A stretch of 34,469 nt of DNA from Candidatus Acidiferrales bacterium. GTDB lineage: Bacteria > Acidobacteriota > Terriglobia > Acidiferrales > UBA7541. This document shows positions 1-9,324 of this stretch, piece after piece (the first letter of the stretch is position 1; each line of letters opens with the position of its first letter). The DNA is taken from contig JASHRL010000239.1 in NCBI GenBank assembly GCA_030037355.1, positions 1 through 34,469 on the forward strand, read 5' to 3'. Under the pieces are notes generated by a model, which saw only the letters and a program-made list of their open reading frames with translations, did no database searches and had not been told where the DNA came from. The translations under genes were made by a program, and so were the position numbers.

Positions 1-9
1 GGCGGCGCA

Positions 10-3000
10 TCAGAACATCACCCGCACGACGACGTCCATCGTGCGCATCGATTGCGCGCCGGTGACTTCGCCAAAAGTGCTTGAGCCAAGAATGGTGGAA
101 AGGCCGGAGAAGCTCGGAGTATTCGTCAAGTTGTTGACCTCCCAGCGTATATCCATGTGATGCTGTTGGTCGCGCCCAAAAACAAATGAGCGCGAGAAGC
201 CAGCATTGATATTGAAGGTTCCCGGGCCGCAGATTGTGCCGCGTCCAGCCGTGCCGAGCGTTCCCGGAGCAGGAACGGAGAAAACGGAGGTGTTGAAGAA
301 ATCGAGCGGGCCACGCTGGCCAGCGGGGAGGCAAGCGTTGCCGTCCTGATCGGCGCGCTCGGAAAAGCCGCCGCCACTTTGAATGTTCGAGGAAGGCGGC
401 GCGAGGGCCGTGTACGGCAAGCCGCTATTAATGGTCACAACGCTATTGATGCGATAGTTGCCGAGCAATTTGCCCGCCCAGCCGCTGCGCGCCCAGCGCT
501 GGCGCGGGCCGAAGGGCAACTGATACGTTTCGCCGGAACGGAATTGGTGAGTCATGTCGAAGGCGGACCGCCCCCAATCCTGACGGAAATCATTTTGATT
601 CTGGACGACGACTCCCGTTCCGCCACCGATCGCGCTCGCATCGTCGAGGGATTTTCCGTAGGTGTAGAGCGCGTAGAACATCAGGCCGCGCGACATGTGC
701 TTCTGCAGACGTACCTGCAGCGCGTTGTAACTCGAATCGGCGACGGACTGATCGTAGGTGAAGCCATCAGCATAAGGAATCTGCCGTTGCCCAGTAGAGG
801 GAAGAATGCGGTTGGGAGCTTCGAGCATGTCCAGATGGGTTCCTTTGGTTCCCGTATAAGTGAGGTCAAGAAACCATCCATGTTGAAATTGGCGCTCAAG
901 CGAAAGATCCCAGATTTGGGCGTTGCCGGGCTTGTAATTCGGATCGACGGCTTTTGTGTTTGTGATCGTGGTTGACGAAGACTGGGACTGCGCCACAAAC
1001 CCCTGCTGCAAAGTCAGGACCTGCGCAGGATTATTGTTCACATTGAATTGCGCGTCCGCCCAGGGAGGCTGATTGGCGAGCTCGCGAGCAAGCGTATCGT
1101 AGACAGATTCGTTATAAAAAATCGAATAGCCGGCGCGGACAATGATGGGCTGTTTCTGAAATGGCTTCCACGCAAGGCCGATGCGCGGAGCCCAATTATT
1201 ATAGTCGCCGTGAATCAATGCACGCGGCAAAGGCGCGCCGAAAGGATTCGGTTGGCCCGGTACGACAACTTGAGCCGCAGTAAAATCGGAATTCACAACG
1301 ATGTTCGCCAGTGCGTTGTAGATATCGACCGGCGGTGTCTCAACCTGATAGCGGAGGCCGTATTCAAACGTGAAACGCGTATTCACGCGCCAATCATCCT
1401 GCCCAAAGCCGATGAGACCCCAGTTGCGAAAATAGGTGCTCGTGCTGCCAAACTGCTCCTGTGTCGTTTGGGGGACGCCAAGGAGAAAATCAGCAAAATC
1501 AATGCCCTCCTCTCCGGGCACAGGGTTGCCCGAAGAATCTAGCTGGCTGGTCATCTGGCCCGTGAAGCTGAATGCGCCGCGAGGGATTGGGTCGGAGGCA
1601 GTGTTCAGTTCCATCCGGCGAATTTCTCCGCCGGCAGTGATGGTGTGCTTGGGCAAGACATAGGTGACAGTGTCGTTGAAGCGGAGCGTTTGATTGCGAG
1701 TCAGAGACGGCACCGGATCGTTCAGACCCGTGAAGCTCGTGAAGCTGATTTGCGGAACACCATAGTCGATCGGAGAATTCGAAACGCCGTTGATGTCGAG
1801 CAGGGCAGCAATGTTATTGACGTAGGAATTGTCGCTGAGGATTTGTGTGCGTGCGCGAGTGAAATTCAAATAGGAATCGTTCGTCAGACGCGGAGTCCAC
1901 ACCTGTACAAAATGAAGATCGAGGTTCTGATTGCGCCCCGAGGTCGTTCCGCCGAGAGTGAGGAAGCTCGCGAGGGTATTGCCGCGCGTAGAATTGAAAT
2001 TGTATCCGCCATTGATGCTGAACTTCTTCGATATCGTATGCAGGATATGAATGTTGACGGAATCGCTCGACTGCGGAACCGTAGCTTCGAGATGGTAATT
2101 CAACGCCGTACTAGCCGTGTTCACGTTGGGCATGGGAATGTAATTCAGCAAGCCTGTGGCTGCACTGCTCTGCATCGTTATCGGAATCGAGCAACCGATA
2201 GGCTGGCGTGGCCCGTTCAAACTTGAAAATGGGTTGTAGAGCTCGGTGACGACACCGCAGAAATCCCCCCCGCGCTCGGCGACGGTGGGCACCGTGGAGA
2301 AGCTGTCGATGGGCTCCTGCTGGCGGCCGAGCGTGTAGTTCACAAAGAAAAATGTCTTGTCGCTACCGTCATAGATATGGGGGATTACGAGCGGACCGCC
2401 GGCGTTGAATCCGAGCTTTTCGTTATAGAAACTGATCTTCGGCGGATTTGGCTCGGTTAAGGAATAAGGTCGCGCATCAAAGGCGGAATTTTGATATGTG
2501 TTGACGAATCCCCAGTGAATTCGATTCACCTGCTGGCGAAGCCTCTGCGACATGAAAGTTCGAGGCCCGCCACCGCCGCCACCACCCCGAAATCCCCCGG
2601 GACCTCCACGCCCACCACCGCCACCAAACATTCCACCTCTCTGCCCGGGAGCGGGGCCAAGCTGCACTCCCAAATTCGAGCCTGGCAAACCACCAGTGCC
2701 GCCGAATCCAGGAGAAAAAGTGCTTGCGCTCAGTCCAACCGAACCGTTCAGCACGTAAGAGTCGGCTGACGCAGCACCACCCATCGCATCACCGGTGGAC
2801 GATCCCGTCTGAGATGCGCCCGGCGTTTCGCCCGTCGCCGCAGCGCCACCACCTTCTACATCCACATCGACCTGCTGAAATCCCCCCATCCCTGCCTGAA
2901 TGGCGTTACTCACACCGGCCGGAATCGCCGCACCGGAGAAGCCGCGTCGGCCAGTGGAGCTCGGCGCTTGCCCAGCTGCCGCGCGATTGGTTCCTCCAGG

Positions 3001-3450
3001 TGACGTTTGGCTTGCCGTGGTGGCAGATTTTCCTGTGGCCGGTGTGGCCGCTCCCGAGGAAGACATTTGGGCGAGTGTCTGAACTTGTAGAGTAACCGTC
3101 AGAGATGGAGGAGGAGGACCCGCCTCCTGGAACGTGATCTCGAGCGAGTTCGATTGAAATCCGAGGCCTTCCGAAGTCAAATGATAGGAGCCAGCGGGGA
3201 GAGCCGGAAAACCGAATTTGCCATCTTCGTCGCTCCACGTGACCCAACTTTGATGCGTCACCGTGTTGGTGATTCTGACTGTAGCGCCGGGGATCGGCTC
3301 GTGCGTTGCCGTGACGACGACTCCGGAAATAACTGGCTGCGCGCCGGCCGTTTGCTTTGCTTGCCGTGCTTGCAACGCCATCGGACAAGCAACGAGCACT
3401 CCGAGAATCAGGAGAGAAGTTCTGCATACCCAAAATGCATTAAGCTTCAA
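10..3450 (-). CDS. Oar-like TonB-dependent outer-membrane protein with N-terminal carboxypeptidase-regulatory-like domain
   Basis: Long ORF (track 10..3507). N-terminal signal peptide, then ISGVVVTATHEPIPGATVRITN (CarboxypepD_reg-like), then KTFFFVNYTLGRQQ and long beta-barrel-like sequence ending in VVVRVMF. A TTG at 3450 preceded by GGAGAGATAG fits the signal peptide better than the upstream TTG at 3507. Confidence 0.85.
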   Translation of the reverse strand: MKLNAFWVCRTSLLILGVLVACPMALQARQAKQTAGAQPVISGVVVTATHEPIPGATVRITNTVTHQSWVTWSDEDGKFGFPALPAGSYHLTSEGLGFQSNSLEITFQEAGPPPPSLTVTLQVQTLAQMSSSGAATPATGKSATTASQTSPGGTNRAAAGQAPSSTGRRGFSGAAIPAGVSNAIQAGMGGFQQVDVDVEGGGAAATGETPGASQTGSSTGDAMGGAASADSYVLNGSVGLSASTFSPGFGGTGGLPGSNLGVQLGPAPGQRGGMFGGGGGRGGPGGFRGGGGGGGPRTFMSQRLRQQVNRIHWGFVNTYQNSAFDARPYSLTEPNPPKISFYNEKLGFNAGGPLVIPHIYDGSDKTFFFVNYTLGRQQEPIDSFSTVPTVAERGGDFCGVVTELYNPFSSLNGPRQPIGCSIPITMQSSAATGLLNYIPMPNVNTASTALNYHLEATVPQSSDSVNIHILHTISKKFSINGGYNFNSTRGNTLASFLTLGGTTSGRNQNLDLHFVQVWTPRLTNDSYLNFTRARTQILSDNSYVNNIAALLDINGVSNSPIDYGVPQISFTSFTGLNDPVPSLTRNQTLRFNDTVTYVLPKHTITAGGEIRRMELNTASDPIPRGAFSFTGQMTSQLDSSGNPVPGEEGIDFADFLLGVPQTTQEQFGSTSTYFRNWGLIGFGQDDWRVNTRFTFEYGLRYQVETPPVDIYNALANIVVNSDFTAAQVVVPGQPNPFGAPLPRALIHGDYNNWAPRIGLAWKPFQKQPIIVRAGYSIFYNESVYDTLARELANQPPWADAQFNVNNNPAQVLTLQQGFVAQSQSSSTTITNTKAVDPNYKPGNAQIWDLSLERQFQHGWFLDLTYTGTKGTHLDMLEAPNRILPSTGQRQIPYADGFTYDQSVADSSYNALQVRLQKHMSRGLMFYALYTYGKSLDDASAIGGGTGVVVQNQNDFRQDWGRSAFDMTHQFRSGETYQLPFGPRQRWARSGWAGKLLGNYRINSVVTINSGLPYTALAPPSSNIQSGGGFSERADQDGNACLPAGQRGPLDFFNTSVFSVPAPGTLGTAGRGTICGPGTFNINAGFSRSFVFGRDQQHHMDIRWEVNNLTNTPSFSGLSTILGSSTFGEVTGAQSMRTMDVVVRVMF

Positions 3451-3710
3451 ACTATCTCTCCATCGTTCGCTGAAACCACACACAAGAATAATTAACCGAA
3501 TTCGCAACCGGCTTTGCCAGCGACCATTTCAGATTGTTTATCTTCTCTGTGCTTGCGCTATACCTGCGCATCAACTCGCGGTCTCCGAATGCTTCTTTGA
3601 AGCGAACCGCGCGCGGAGCGTTGCCGTCATCGCGCACTTCCGAATTGCTCTCCGGTAACGGCGCAAACGGGAGGCTACTCCCGGCATTTCCTTAACGGCG
3701 AAAAAGCAGG

Positions 3711-4175
3711 CTATTGGCCGGACCCTGACCCGGGGTTTCCGCCGCCACCATGGCGACGCTCTTGCATCTGCTTCTGCATGTCGTCATATTTCTTCTGCTG
3801 ATCGCTGTCCAGAGTTGCCCGAATCTGGGTTGAAGAATCCTGACGGATCTGTTGCATCTTCTGGAAGCGGTCCTGGCGCGAAAGTGTCGAATCGTTCCGT
3901 AGGTCATCCATCTTCTTCTGCTCATCCACGAGAATCGGCTTGATCTTGCCCTGCTGGTCGGAGGTGAGGTTTAGTTGCTTCGTCAGCATCTGTAGCCGTT
4001 CATCCGGAGTGGGCATGCCACGATGATGCCCCATGCCCTGTTGCCCGCCCTGTTGGTTGCCTTGCTGTCCATCTTGCTGCAAAGCCGCCGAAGCCAAAGC
4101 CGGGCTAGTGTTTACCAGGAAAAGGAAACCCGCTGCTAGCGACGAAATCCAAAACATTCTGTGCATTTTTTTCAT
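3711..4175 (-). CDS. Spy/CpxP-like LTXXQ periplasmic protein (small secreted, Gln/Met/Lys-rich)
   Basis: Signal peptide, LNLTSDQQGKIKPILVDEQKKMDDLR and repeated DSDQQKKYDDMQKQ motifs; GGAGGAGCG SD upstream of ATG. Confidence 0.7.
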   Translation of the reverse strand: MKKMHRMFWISSLAAGFLFLVNTSPALASAALQQDGQQGNQQGGQQGMGHHRGMPTPDERLQMLTKQLNLTSDQQGKIKPILVDEQKKMDDLRNDSTLSRQDRFQKMQQIRQDSSTQIRATLDSDQQKKYDDMQKQMQERRHGGGGNPGSGSGQ

Positions 4176-4456
4176 GTCACGCTCCTCCGCGCTTCTTCTT
4201 ACTTAATCAAAGCCCTGAATCGCTCGCCAAATACAAAAGTCGAACGATTCGCACCAAACGAAAGGGTTTTATGCGAACCACGCGCACATCACCCTATGTC
4301 CTACTTCATCCTAGGAAACTCGGAAGTTCCATCATTTATACTCTTTCCGAAGCGCCCAGCAAATGAGTCCGGATGGCCCTCATTCTAATAGGCCGTCATA
4401 AGGAAGGAAATACCCTGCTAAACGGGCGAGCCATTATCGAATGATCATTAATGATA

Positions 4457-4531
4457 TGGAGGCGCGGGTGGGAATCGAACCCACGTATAAAGGTTTTGCA
4501 GACCTCTCCCTTACCACTTGGGTACCGCGCC
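4457..4531 (-). tRNA. tRNA-Cys (anticodon GCA), 3' CCA encoded
   Basis: Reverse complement GGCGCGGTACCCAAGTGGTAAGGGAGAGGTCTGCAAAACCTTTATACGTGGGTTCGATTCCCACCCGCGCCTCCA folds as a cloverleaf: 7-bp acceptor GGCGCGG/CCGCGCC, anticodon loop CTGCAAA, T-arm GTGGG-TTCGATT-CCCAC, discriminator U73, then CCA. Confidence 0.95.
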
Positions 4532-4544
4532 CGTGAACAGACCA

Positions 4545-4571
4545 AGTATAGCGAAATTTGCGCTACGGCAA
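4545..4571 (-). promoter_or_regulatory. Putative sigma70 promoter for tRNA-Cys
   Basis: Minus strand TATACT (-10), with TTGCCG 15 nt upstream as a weak, short-spaced -35. Confidence 0.4.
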
Positions 4572-4604
4572 ACATCGAATTGAAAGGAACGCCGCAGGAA
4601 TGAA

Positions 4605-6326
4605 TCAGCGAATCGTCAAAGTATACGGCATCTGAACGCGCACGGGCTCCGTGCGGGCCATAATCGAGAGGCGATGGACGATCGACTGAACGGCTGTGTA
4701 CTCGTCCTGCGGTGCGGAAACGTTTCCCTGCAGACGATTGAAGAGTAATTCAAAAAACGTCTGGGGCTTGGGCATACGCACCAGTTCGACGGACTCGCTC
4801 GCGGGAATATGCGCTAGTTGCTTGGCGACGGCGATGGCCCGATCTGTTCCGCCTAAATAATCCACGAGTCCCAGGCTCTTGGCCTGCTCTCCGCTCCAGA
4901 CGCGCCCCTTGGCGATCTTGTCTACCGCGTTGATCGGGAGATTGCGTCCCTCAGAAACGCCCCGCGTGAAATTCGTATAGACATCTTGGAGCATTTTTTG
5001 GACGGCCTCTTGCTGTTCCGCCGTGAAGTCGCTCTGCTCAGAATAGAGCGTCGCATTCTCGCTCGTGGCCACATAGTCAGTGCTGACGCCCAGAAGTTGA
5101 TACAACCCGGAAAGGTTCATTTTGCCGCTGAATACGCCGATGGACGCGGTGATGGTTTCTGGATCGGCCACGATTTTATCCGCAGCCATAGAAATCCAGT
5201 AGCCGCCTGAGGCCGCCAAATCGGACATGGAAACAACCACCGGTTTTTCGCGCCGGGCCAATTGAACTTCGCGGCGAATGACTTCGCTGGCGACCGACGA
5301 GCCGCCGGGCGAATCGACGCGCAAAATAATTGCTCGTATATCCGAATCCGTGCGCGCCGCGCGAATCTCCCGGGCGATCGTATCTCCACCCATTACCGCT
5401 GTGCCTGTCGTTGTAATTTGAGAATCACCGGATACGATTTCGCCAGACGCATACACGATGGCGATTTCCGGCCCAGAACCGTCGCCCAACCCGAGGCGAT
5501 ACTGTGCAAAACTCACTGGATTCCAACCCCCGACCCTGCGGCGGAAGAAATCTTGGACCTGATCCCAGTCGGCAAGGCGATCAACGAGTCTGTCTTGCAA
5601 AGCCTCCTTCGGCAAGAATGGTCCTTTCGGGACAAGGCTGGCAAACTGAGCGCGATCCATGTTGCGCGCTGAAGAGACATCCGTGAGGTATTGATCGTAA
5701 ACGCTTGTCAGAAGTGCCTGGACTTCCTCGCGGTGTGCAGGCGTAAATTTCTTTTCCGTGTATTCATTCGGGGCGGTCTTGTACTCCGCGATGTGCAAGA
5801 AGTCCGGAACAATTTTCAGTTTGTCGAGGCTTCCACGCAAAAATGTAGCCTCTGCCATCATTCCGCGCACGCCCAAAGGGTTCGTGGGCTCGAGCCAAAT
5901 CTGGCTGCATCCGGTGGCGACGTAATACTCCTCATTTTCCGCACCGTCGTAACCCAGATAACAGAGGCTCGGCTTCCCGCTCCGGCGAAAACTCAGAAGA
6001 TGATCATGAATCTCCTCAAGTTTTGCCCATCCTGCTTCCAGCGGTGCAATACGAACGACCAATCCTTTTACCCGGTAGTCGTTCGCCGCCTCATCGATCG
6101 AGTCATTCACTTCATGGAGCACGGTAACCTGGGAGCCAAAAAGAGCGCTCGAAAAATCATTCGGCCGCTGTTCCACAATGGAACCACTTAAGTCGAGTAC
6201 GAGGACGGAGTTGGACGAGATCATTTGCGCGGGAGCAAAAGCCCAGCGCGGAACAATCCAAAAAAGCATGACGACGCCGGCAACGACCAACAGAATTACA
6301 AGTGCTCGTCTCTGACCCCACGTCAT
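4605..6326 (-). CDS. sppA: Signal peptide peptidase SppA, 67K type (S49)
   Basis: 573 aa, N-terminal TM, tandem S49-like domains; SPGGSSVASEVIRREV, SDLAASGGYWISMAADKIVADPETITASIGVF (catalytic Ser) and IAEYKTAPNEYTEKKFT (candidate catalytic Lys). Confidence 0.92.
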   Translation of the reverse strand: MTWGQRRALVILLVVAGVVMLFWIVPRWAFAPAQMISSNSVLVLDLSGSIVEQRPNDFSSALFGSQVTVLHEVNDSIDEAANDYRVKGLVVRIAPLEAGWAKLEEIHDHLLSFRRSGKPSLCYLGYDGAENEEYYVATGCSQIWLEPTNPLGVRGMMAEATFLRGSLDKLKIVPDFLHIAEYKTAPNEYTEKKFTPAHREEVQALLTSVYDQYLTDVSSARNMDRAQFASLVPKGPFLPKEALQDRLVDRLADWDQVQDFFRRRVGGWNPVSFAQYRLGLGDGSGPEIAIVYASGEIVSGDSQITTTGTAVMGGDTIAREIRAARTDSDIRAIILRVDSPGGSSVASEVIRREVQLARREKPVVVSMSDLAASGGYWISMAADKIVADPETITASIGVFSGKMNLSGLYQLLGVSTDYVATSENATLYSEQSDFTAEQQEAVQKMLQDVYTNFTRGVSEGRNLPINAVDKIAKGRVWSGEQAKSLGLVDYLGGTDRAIAVAKQLAHIPASESVELVRMPKPQTFFELLFNRLQGNVSAPQDEYTAVQSIVHRLSIMARTEPVRVQMPYTLTIR

Positions 6327-6581
6327 TTTTTTGCCCCTCGGCTACCGGCTCGCATTCGTCGTGACTTTCCAAAATTACCACCTGCGCACTGAAAATGCCA
6401 TTCCGCCCAACTTTCTCCACCTGTTCGTTCGTACAGGAAAGCGGCGGCGGAAGTACAGTTACATGCATTGGGCAATTCCAGAAACAAATTCCATCAAGTA
6501 CCGTAGGCCGTTGTTACCATTTTAGAGCAAGACGACCAAGGCTGCCGCGGGATAAAAAATATTCCTCAGGAGGGTAAGGCC

Positions 6582-7550
6582 GTGAAGAAGCCGATTATGT
6601 CTCGGATCATGGAGGTCAACAAAGAGCTGCTGCTGATCTTCTCGATCATAGCGTTCGCGGCAGTCATCAATTTCTTTGTGTCGGGCGAGCGCCTGGTCTT
6701 GTCGTTCTACAACCTGCCAACGCTCTTCGCGGCATACTATTTTGGCCGATCGAGAGCTGTTCAGACGGCTCTGGCCTCCGTCCTGATCGTCTCGTGGCTG
6801 AATATTATGAATCCGGTCGCGTTTGCGGCGGGGCAAGCCGTGACAGCGAGGCACCTGATTAGCTGGGCGGATGTCGCCATCTGGGGCGGCTTCCTCCTGA
6901 TAACCGCCTACGCGATGGGCACTCTCTACGAAGTCAAAGAAGAAGGGATGACCGAACTGCGCGAAACATATTTCGGCGTCCTTCAAATCCTGTGCCAGGT
7001 CATTTCCAACGACAAGTACACGCAGAATCATTCCTTCCGCGTATCCGTCTACTCAGCCAGACTGGCAGCGGAGATGGGGCTCCCCGAGGACCAGATCGAA
7101 GACGTTCGCGCCGCAGCTTTGCTCCATGATATCGGCAAGCTCGAGGTAAGCCGCAACATTCTCTACAAATCAGCGCGGCTTTCGGAAGGTGAAATTGCTG
7201 AAGTGCAGTCGCACTTGCCGCGCGGTGTCGAAGCGCTGCGTCCCGTCGCCGTCGGCGGAACCTTGCGCAGAGTACTCCCGATAATTCTCGCGCATCACGA
7301 CAAATTTGATGGGACTGGCTACCATCCCACAAAGGGTGAGGACATTCCCATCGAAGCTCGAATTATCACCGTGGCGGATGTGTATGACGCGCTCGTCAGC
7401 GATCGGCCATACCGCAAGGCAATGTCTCCCTTCGAAGCGCGCGACATTATCCTGAAGGGTGCGGGCTCGGATTTTGACCCGAAGGTAGTCGCCGCGTTCG
7501 AATCCGCATTCCGCGGCGGACGGATGGAAGTTCCCGAAGTGCTGGTCTAA
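6582..7550 (+). CDS. Membrane-anchored HD-GYP-type HD domain phosphohydrolase
   Basis: N-terminal hydrophobic segments, then NHSFRVSVYSARLA, AALLHDIGKLEV, ILAHHDKFDGTGYHP, ARIITVADVYDALVSDRPYR. GTG start with AGGAGGG SD. Confidence 0.88.
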   Translation: MKKPIMSRIMEVNKELLLIFSIIAFAAVINFFVSGERLVLSFYNLPTLFAAYYFGRSRAVQTALASVLIVSWLNIMNPVAFAAGQAVTARHLISWADVAIWGGFLLITAYAMGTLYEVKEEGMTELRETYFGVLQILCQVISNDKYTQNHSFRVSVYSARLAAEMGLPEDQIEDVRAAALLHDIGKLEVSRNILYKSARLSEGEIAEVQSHLPRGVEALRPVAVGGTLRRVLPIILAHHDKFDGTGYHPTKGEDIPIEARIITVADVYDALVSDRPYRKAMSPFEARDIILKGAGSDFDPKVVAAFESAFRGGRMEVPEVLV

Positions 7551-7564
7551 TCCCGCGGTCCGAA

Positions 7565-8566
7565 CTAAAGCTGCGCCTCACGCAAGAACCGCGCCGCCTC
7601 CTCCGGCGGCGTCGGATTAATGTAAAATCCGGTTCCCCATTCGAAGCCCGCCACACGCGTGAGCTTCGGCATCATCTCGACATGCCAATGATAGTGATCG
7701 TTGATTTCCTCTCCGATGGGAGACGTGTGGATGACGTAGTTGTACGCAGGCCGATTGAGGACAGCGTCTAACCGCGAAAGGAACTCGTGGAACAACTTCG
7801 CGAGGCTGCCATAAACAGGACTGGATTGATTTTCAAATGACGAACTGTGCTGCCGTGGAAGAATCCAGGTCTCGAAAGGAAAGCGCGGAGCATAGGGCGC
7901 GAGGGCGATGAATTGATCATTCTCCAAAATCACGCGCGTTCCGGTTTCCAGCTCCTGACGGATCATGTCGCAGAAAATGCAGCGCTCTTTGACGTCGAAA
8001 TACCGCCGTGAGTTATCGACTTCTTCGCGGACTCGCTTGGGGACGATGGGGAGGGCGATCAGCTGAGAATGAGTGTGCTCGAGAGAAGCCCCGGCCGCTT
8101 CGCCGTGATTCTTGAACAACAAAATATAGCGGAAGCGCTTGTCGTTCTTCAGATCAAGGACGCGGTCCCGATACGCCCACAAGACTTCCTCTAGGCATTT
8201 CTCAGGCAGCGTCGCAAGCGTGCTTTGGTGATCGGGTGTTTCGATAATGACTTCGTGCGCGCCGATTCCGTTCATGCGATCAAATAGGCCTTCGCCTTCG
8301 CGGTCGGCATCGCCTTCGATCCCCAGGGCGGGAAATTTATTGGGCACCACCCGAACGGTCCAGCCGGGAGTGTCCTTTCCGCATCCATTGCGGCCGTAGG
8401 CCAGAATCTCCGGGGGCGTCTTCGTCTCATTCCCCGGACAAAACGGGCAAAACGAGCTGCCCTTCATCTGCACACTTTCGCGAACGAAATCTGTGGGGCG
8501 CTTTCCCCGGTCGCTCGAAATAATCACCCAGCGCCCTGTAATCGGATCCTTGCGTAACTCAGGCAA
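7565..8566 (-). CDS. galT: Galactose-1-phosphate uridylyltransferase (GalT/HIT superfamily)
   Basis: 333 aa; MPELRKDPITGRWVIISSDRGKRP, FCPFCPGNETKTPPE (CxxC), EHTHSQLIALP nucleotidyl-His motif, INDHYHWHVEMMPKLTRVAGFEWGTGFYINP. Confidence 0.85.
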   Translation of the reverse strand: MPELRKDPITGRWVIISSDRGKRPTDFVRESVQMKGSSFCPFCPGNETKTPPEILAYGRNGCGKDTPGWTVRVVPNKFPALGIEGDADREGEGLFDRMNGIGAHEVIIETPDHQSTLATLPEKCLEEVLWAYRDRVLDLKNDKRFRYILLFKNHGEAAGASLEHTHSQLIALPIVPKRVREEVDNSRRYFDVKERCIFCDMIRQELETGTRVILENDQFIALAPYAPRFPFETWILPRQHSSSFENQSSPVYGSLAKLFHEFLSRLDAVLNRPAYNYVIHTSPIGEEINDHYHWHVEMMPKLTRVAGFEWGTGFYINPTPPEEAARFLREAQL

Positions 8567-8665
8567 TCTTCCATCCTCCTAGCTCGAATTCCTGCAAAGC
8601 AAAACCCTATCTTACACCGCGGGAGCAATTCATGAAGGAGAGTTGGCGTTCATGCAGGGTATGAA

Positions 8666-9136
8666 TCACTGGCGCGCTGCCGCAAATGCGTTTTTGTGGA
8701 GACGAATCACGGGCGCATGCCCCTTTGGACTCTCAATAGCTACCAAATCGAAGCGCCACGGCGAGCCGTGCGCTCGGCGCTCCTGCAGAAATCGCTTTGC
8801 CATGCGCTCGATATGCTGGCGCTTCTGTGGAGTCACAGCTTCTTCCGGTTGGCCCGGATGTTTCTCGCTTCCGCTCCGCGTTTTCACTTCGACAAAAGTA
8901 AGGACTGAGCCATCGTAGCCCACAAGATCGATTTCACCCTTGTCTTCCGGGACTCTGTAATTTCGAGCGACGAAAACATAGCCGTGTCGCCTGAGATACC
9001 AATAAGCATACGTCTCGCCGCGAATCCCCGTGCGGCGGGCGCGCTCCTTGGTCGATTCGCTACTGCGCGATTCTGCCAGTCCCTTCCGCGCAGCCAGTTG
9101 CAAGACGCCGAATACAGCTCGCGAAAACAGCGGCAC
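8666..9136 (-). CDS. YraN/UPF0102 family nuclease-like protein
   Basis: RTGIRGETYAYWYLRRHGYVFVARNYRVPEDKGEIDLVGYDGSVLTFVEVKTR, the PD-(D/E)XK-like YraN signature. Confidence 0.9.
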   Translation of the reverse strand: MPLFSRAVFGVLQLAARKGLAESRSSESTKERARRTGIRGETYAYWYLRRHGYVFVARNYRVPEDKGEIDLVGYDGSVLTFVEVKTRSGSEKHPGQPEEAVTPQKRQHIERMAKRFLQERRAHGSPWRFDLVAIESPKGHAPVIRLHKNAFAAARQ

Positions 9137-9246
9137 GGCTACTCAATATCCTCCAAAGCAAATTCCATCGCTTTGCCGCCGGCGATGCAACAGAAAAATT
9201 CCCAACCTCGCCGGAAGCTCAGCGAACGAGAACGCGAAATCAAACT

Positions 9247-9273
9247 GACGCTGGAATCAAGATCGCCAGCGTC
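9247..9273 (-). terminator. Candidate hairpin terminator downstream of the aminotransferase gene
   Basis: Perfect 8-bp inverted repeat GACGCTGG-N11-CCAGCGTC about 50 nt past the stop at 9325; only a moderately T-rich tail (AGTTTGATTTC) on the minus strand. Confidence 0.35.
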
Positions 9274-9324
9274 TGCGATGCGATCTTCTTCCGTCCGAAA
9301 GGGCGGCATCGCCGAACGCGAAGC

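Noticed and set aside
2552-2758. Proline-rich plus-strand ORF (GPPPPPPPRNPPGPPRPPPPP)
   Set aside because: It is the complement of the Gly-rich tract of the Oar-like protein, not an independent gene.
3505-3530. Sigma54-like site (TGGCAAAGCCGGTTGC) upstream of the Oar-like gene
   Set aside because: GG-GC spacing is one nucleotide too long for a -24/-12 promoter.
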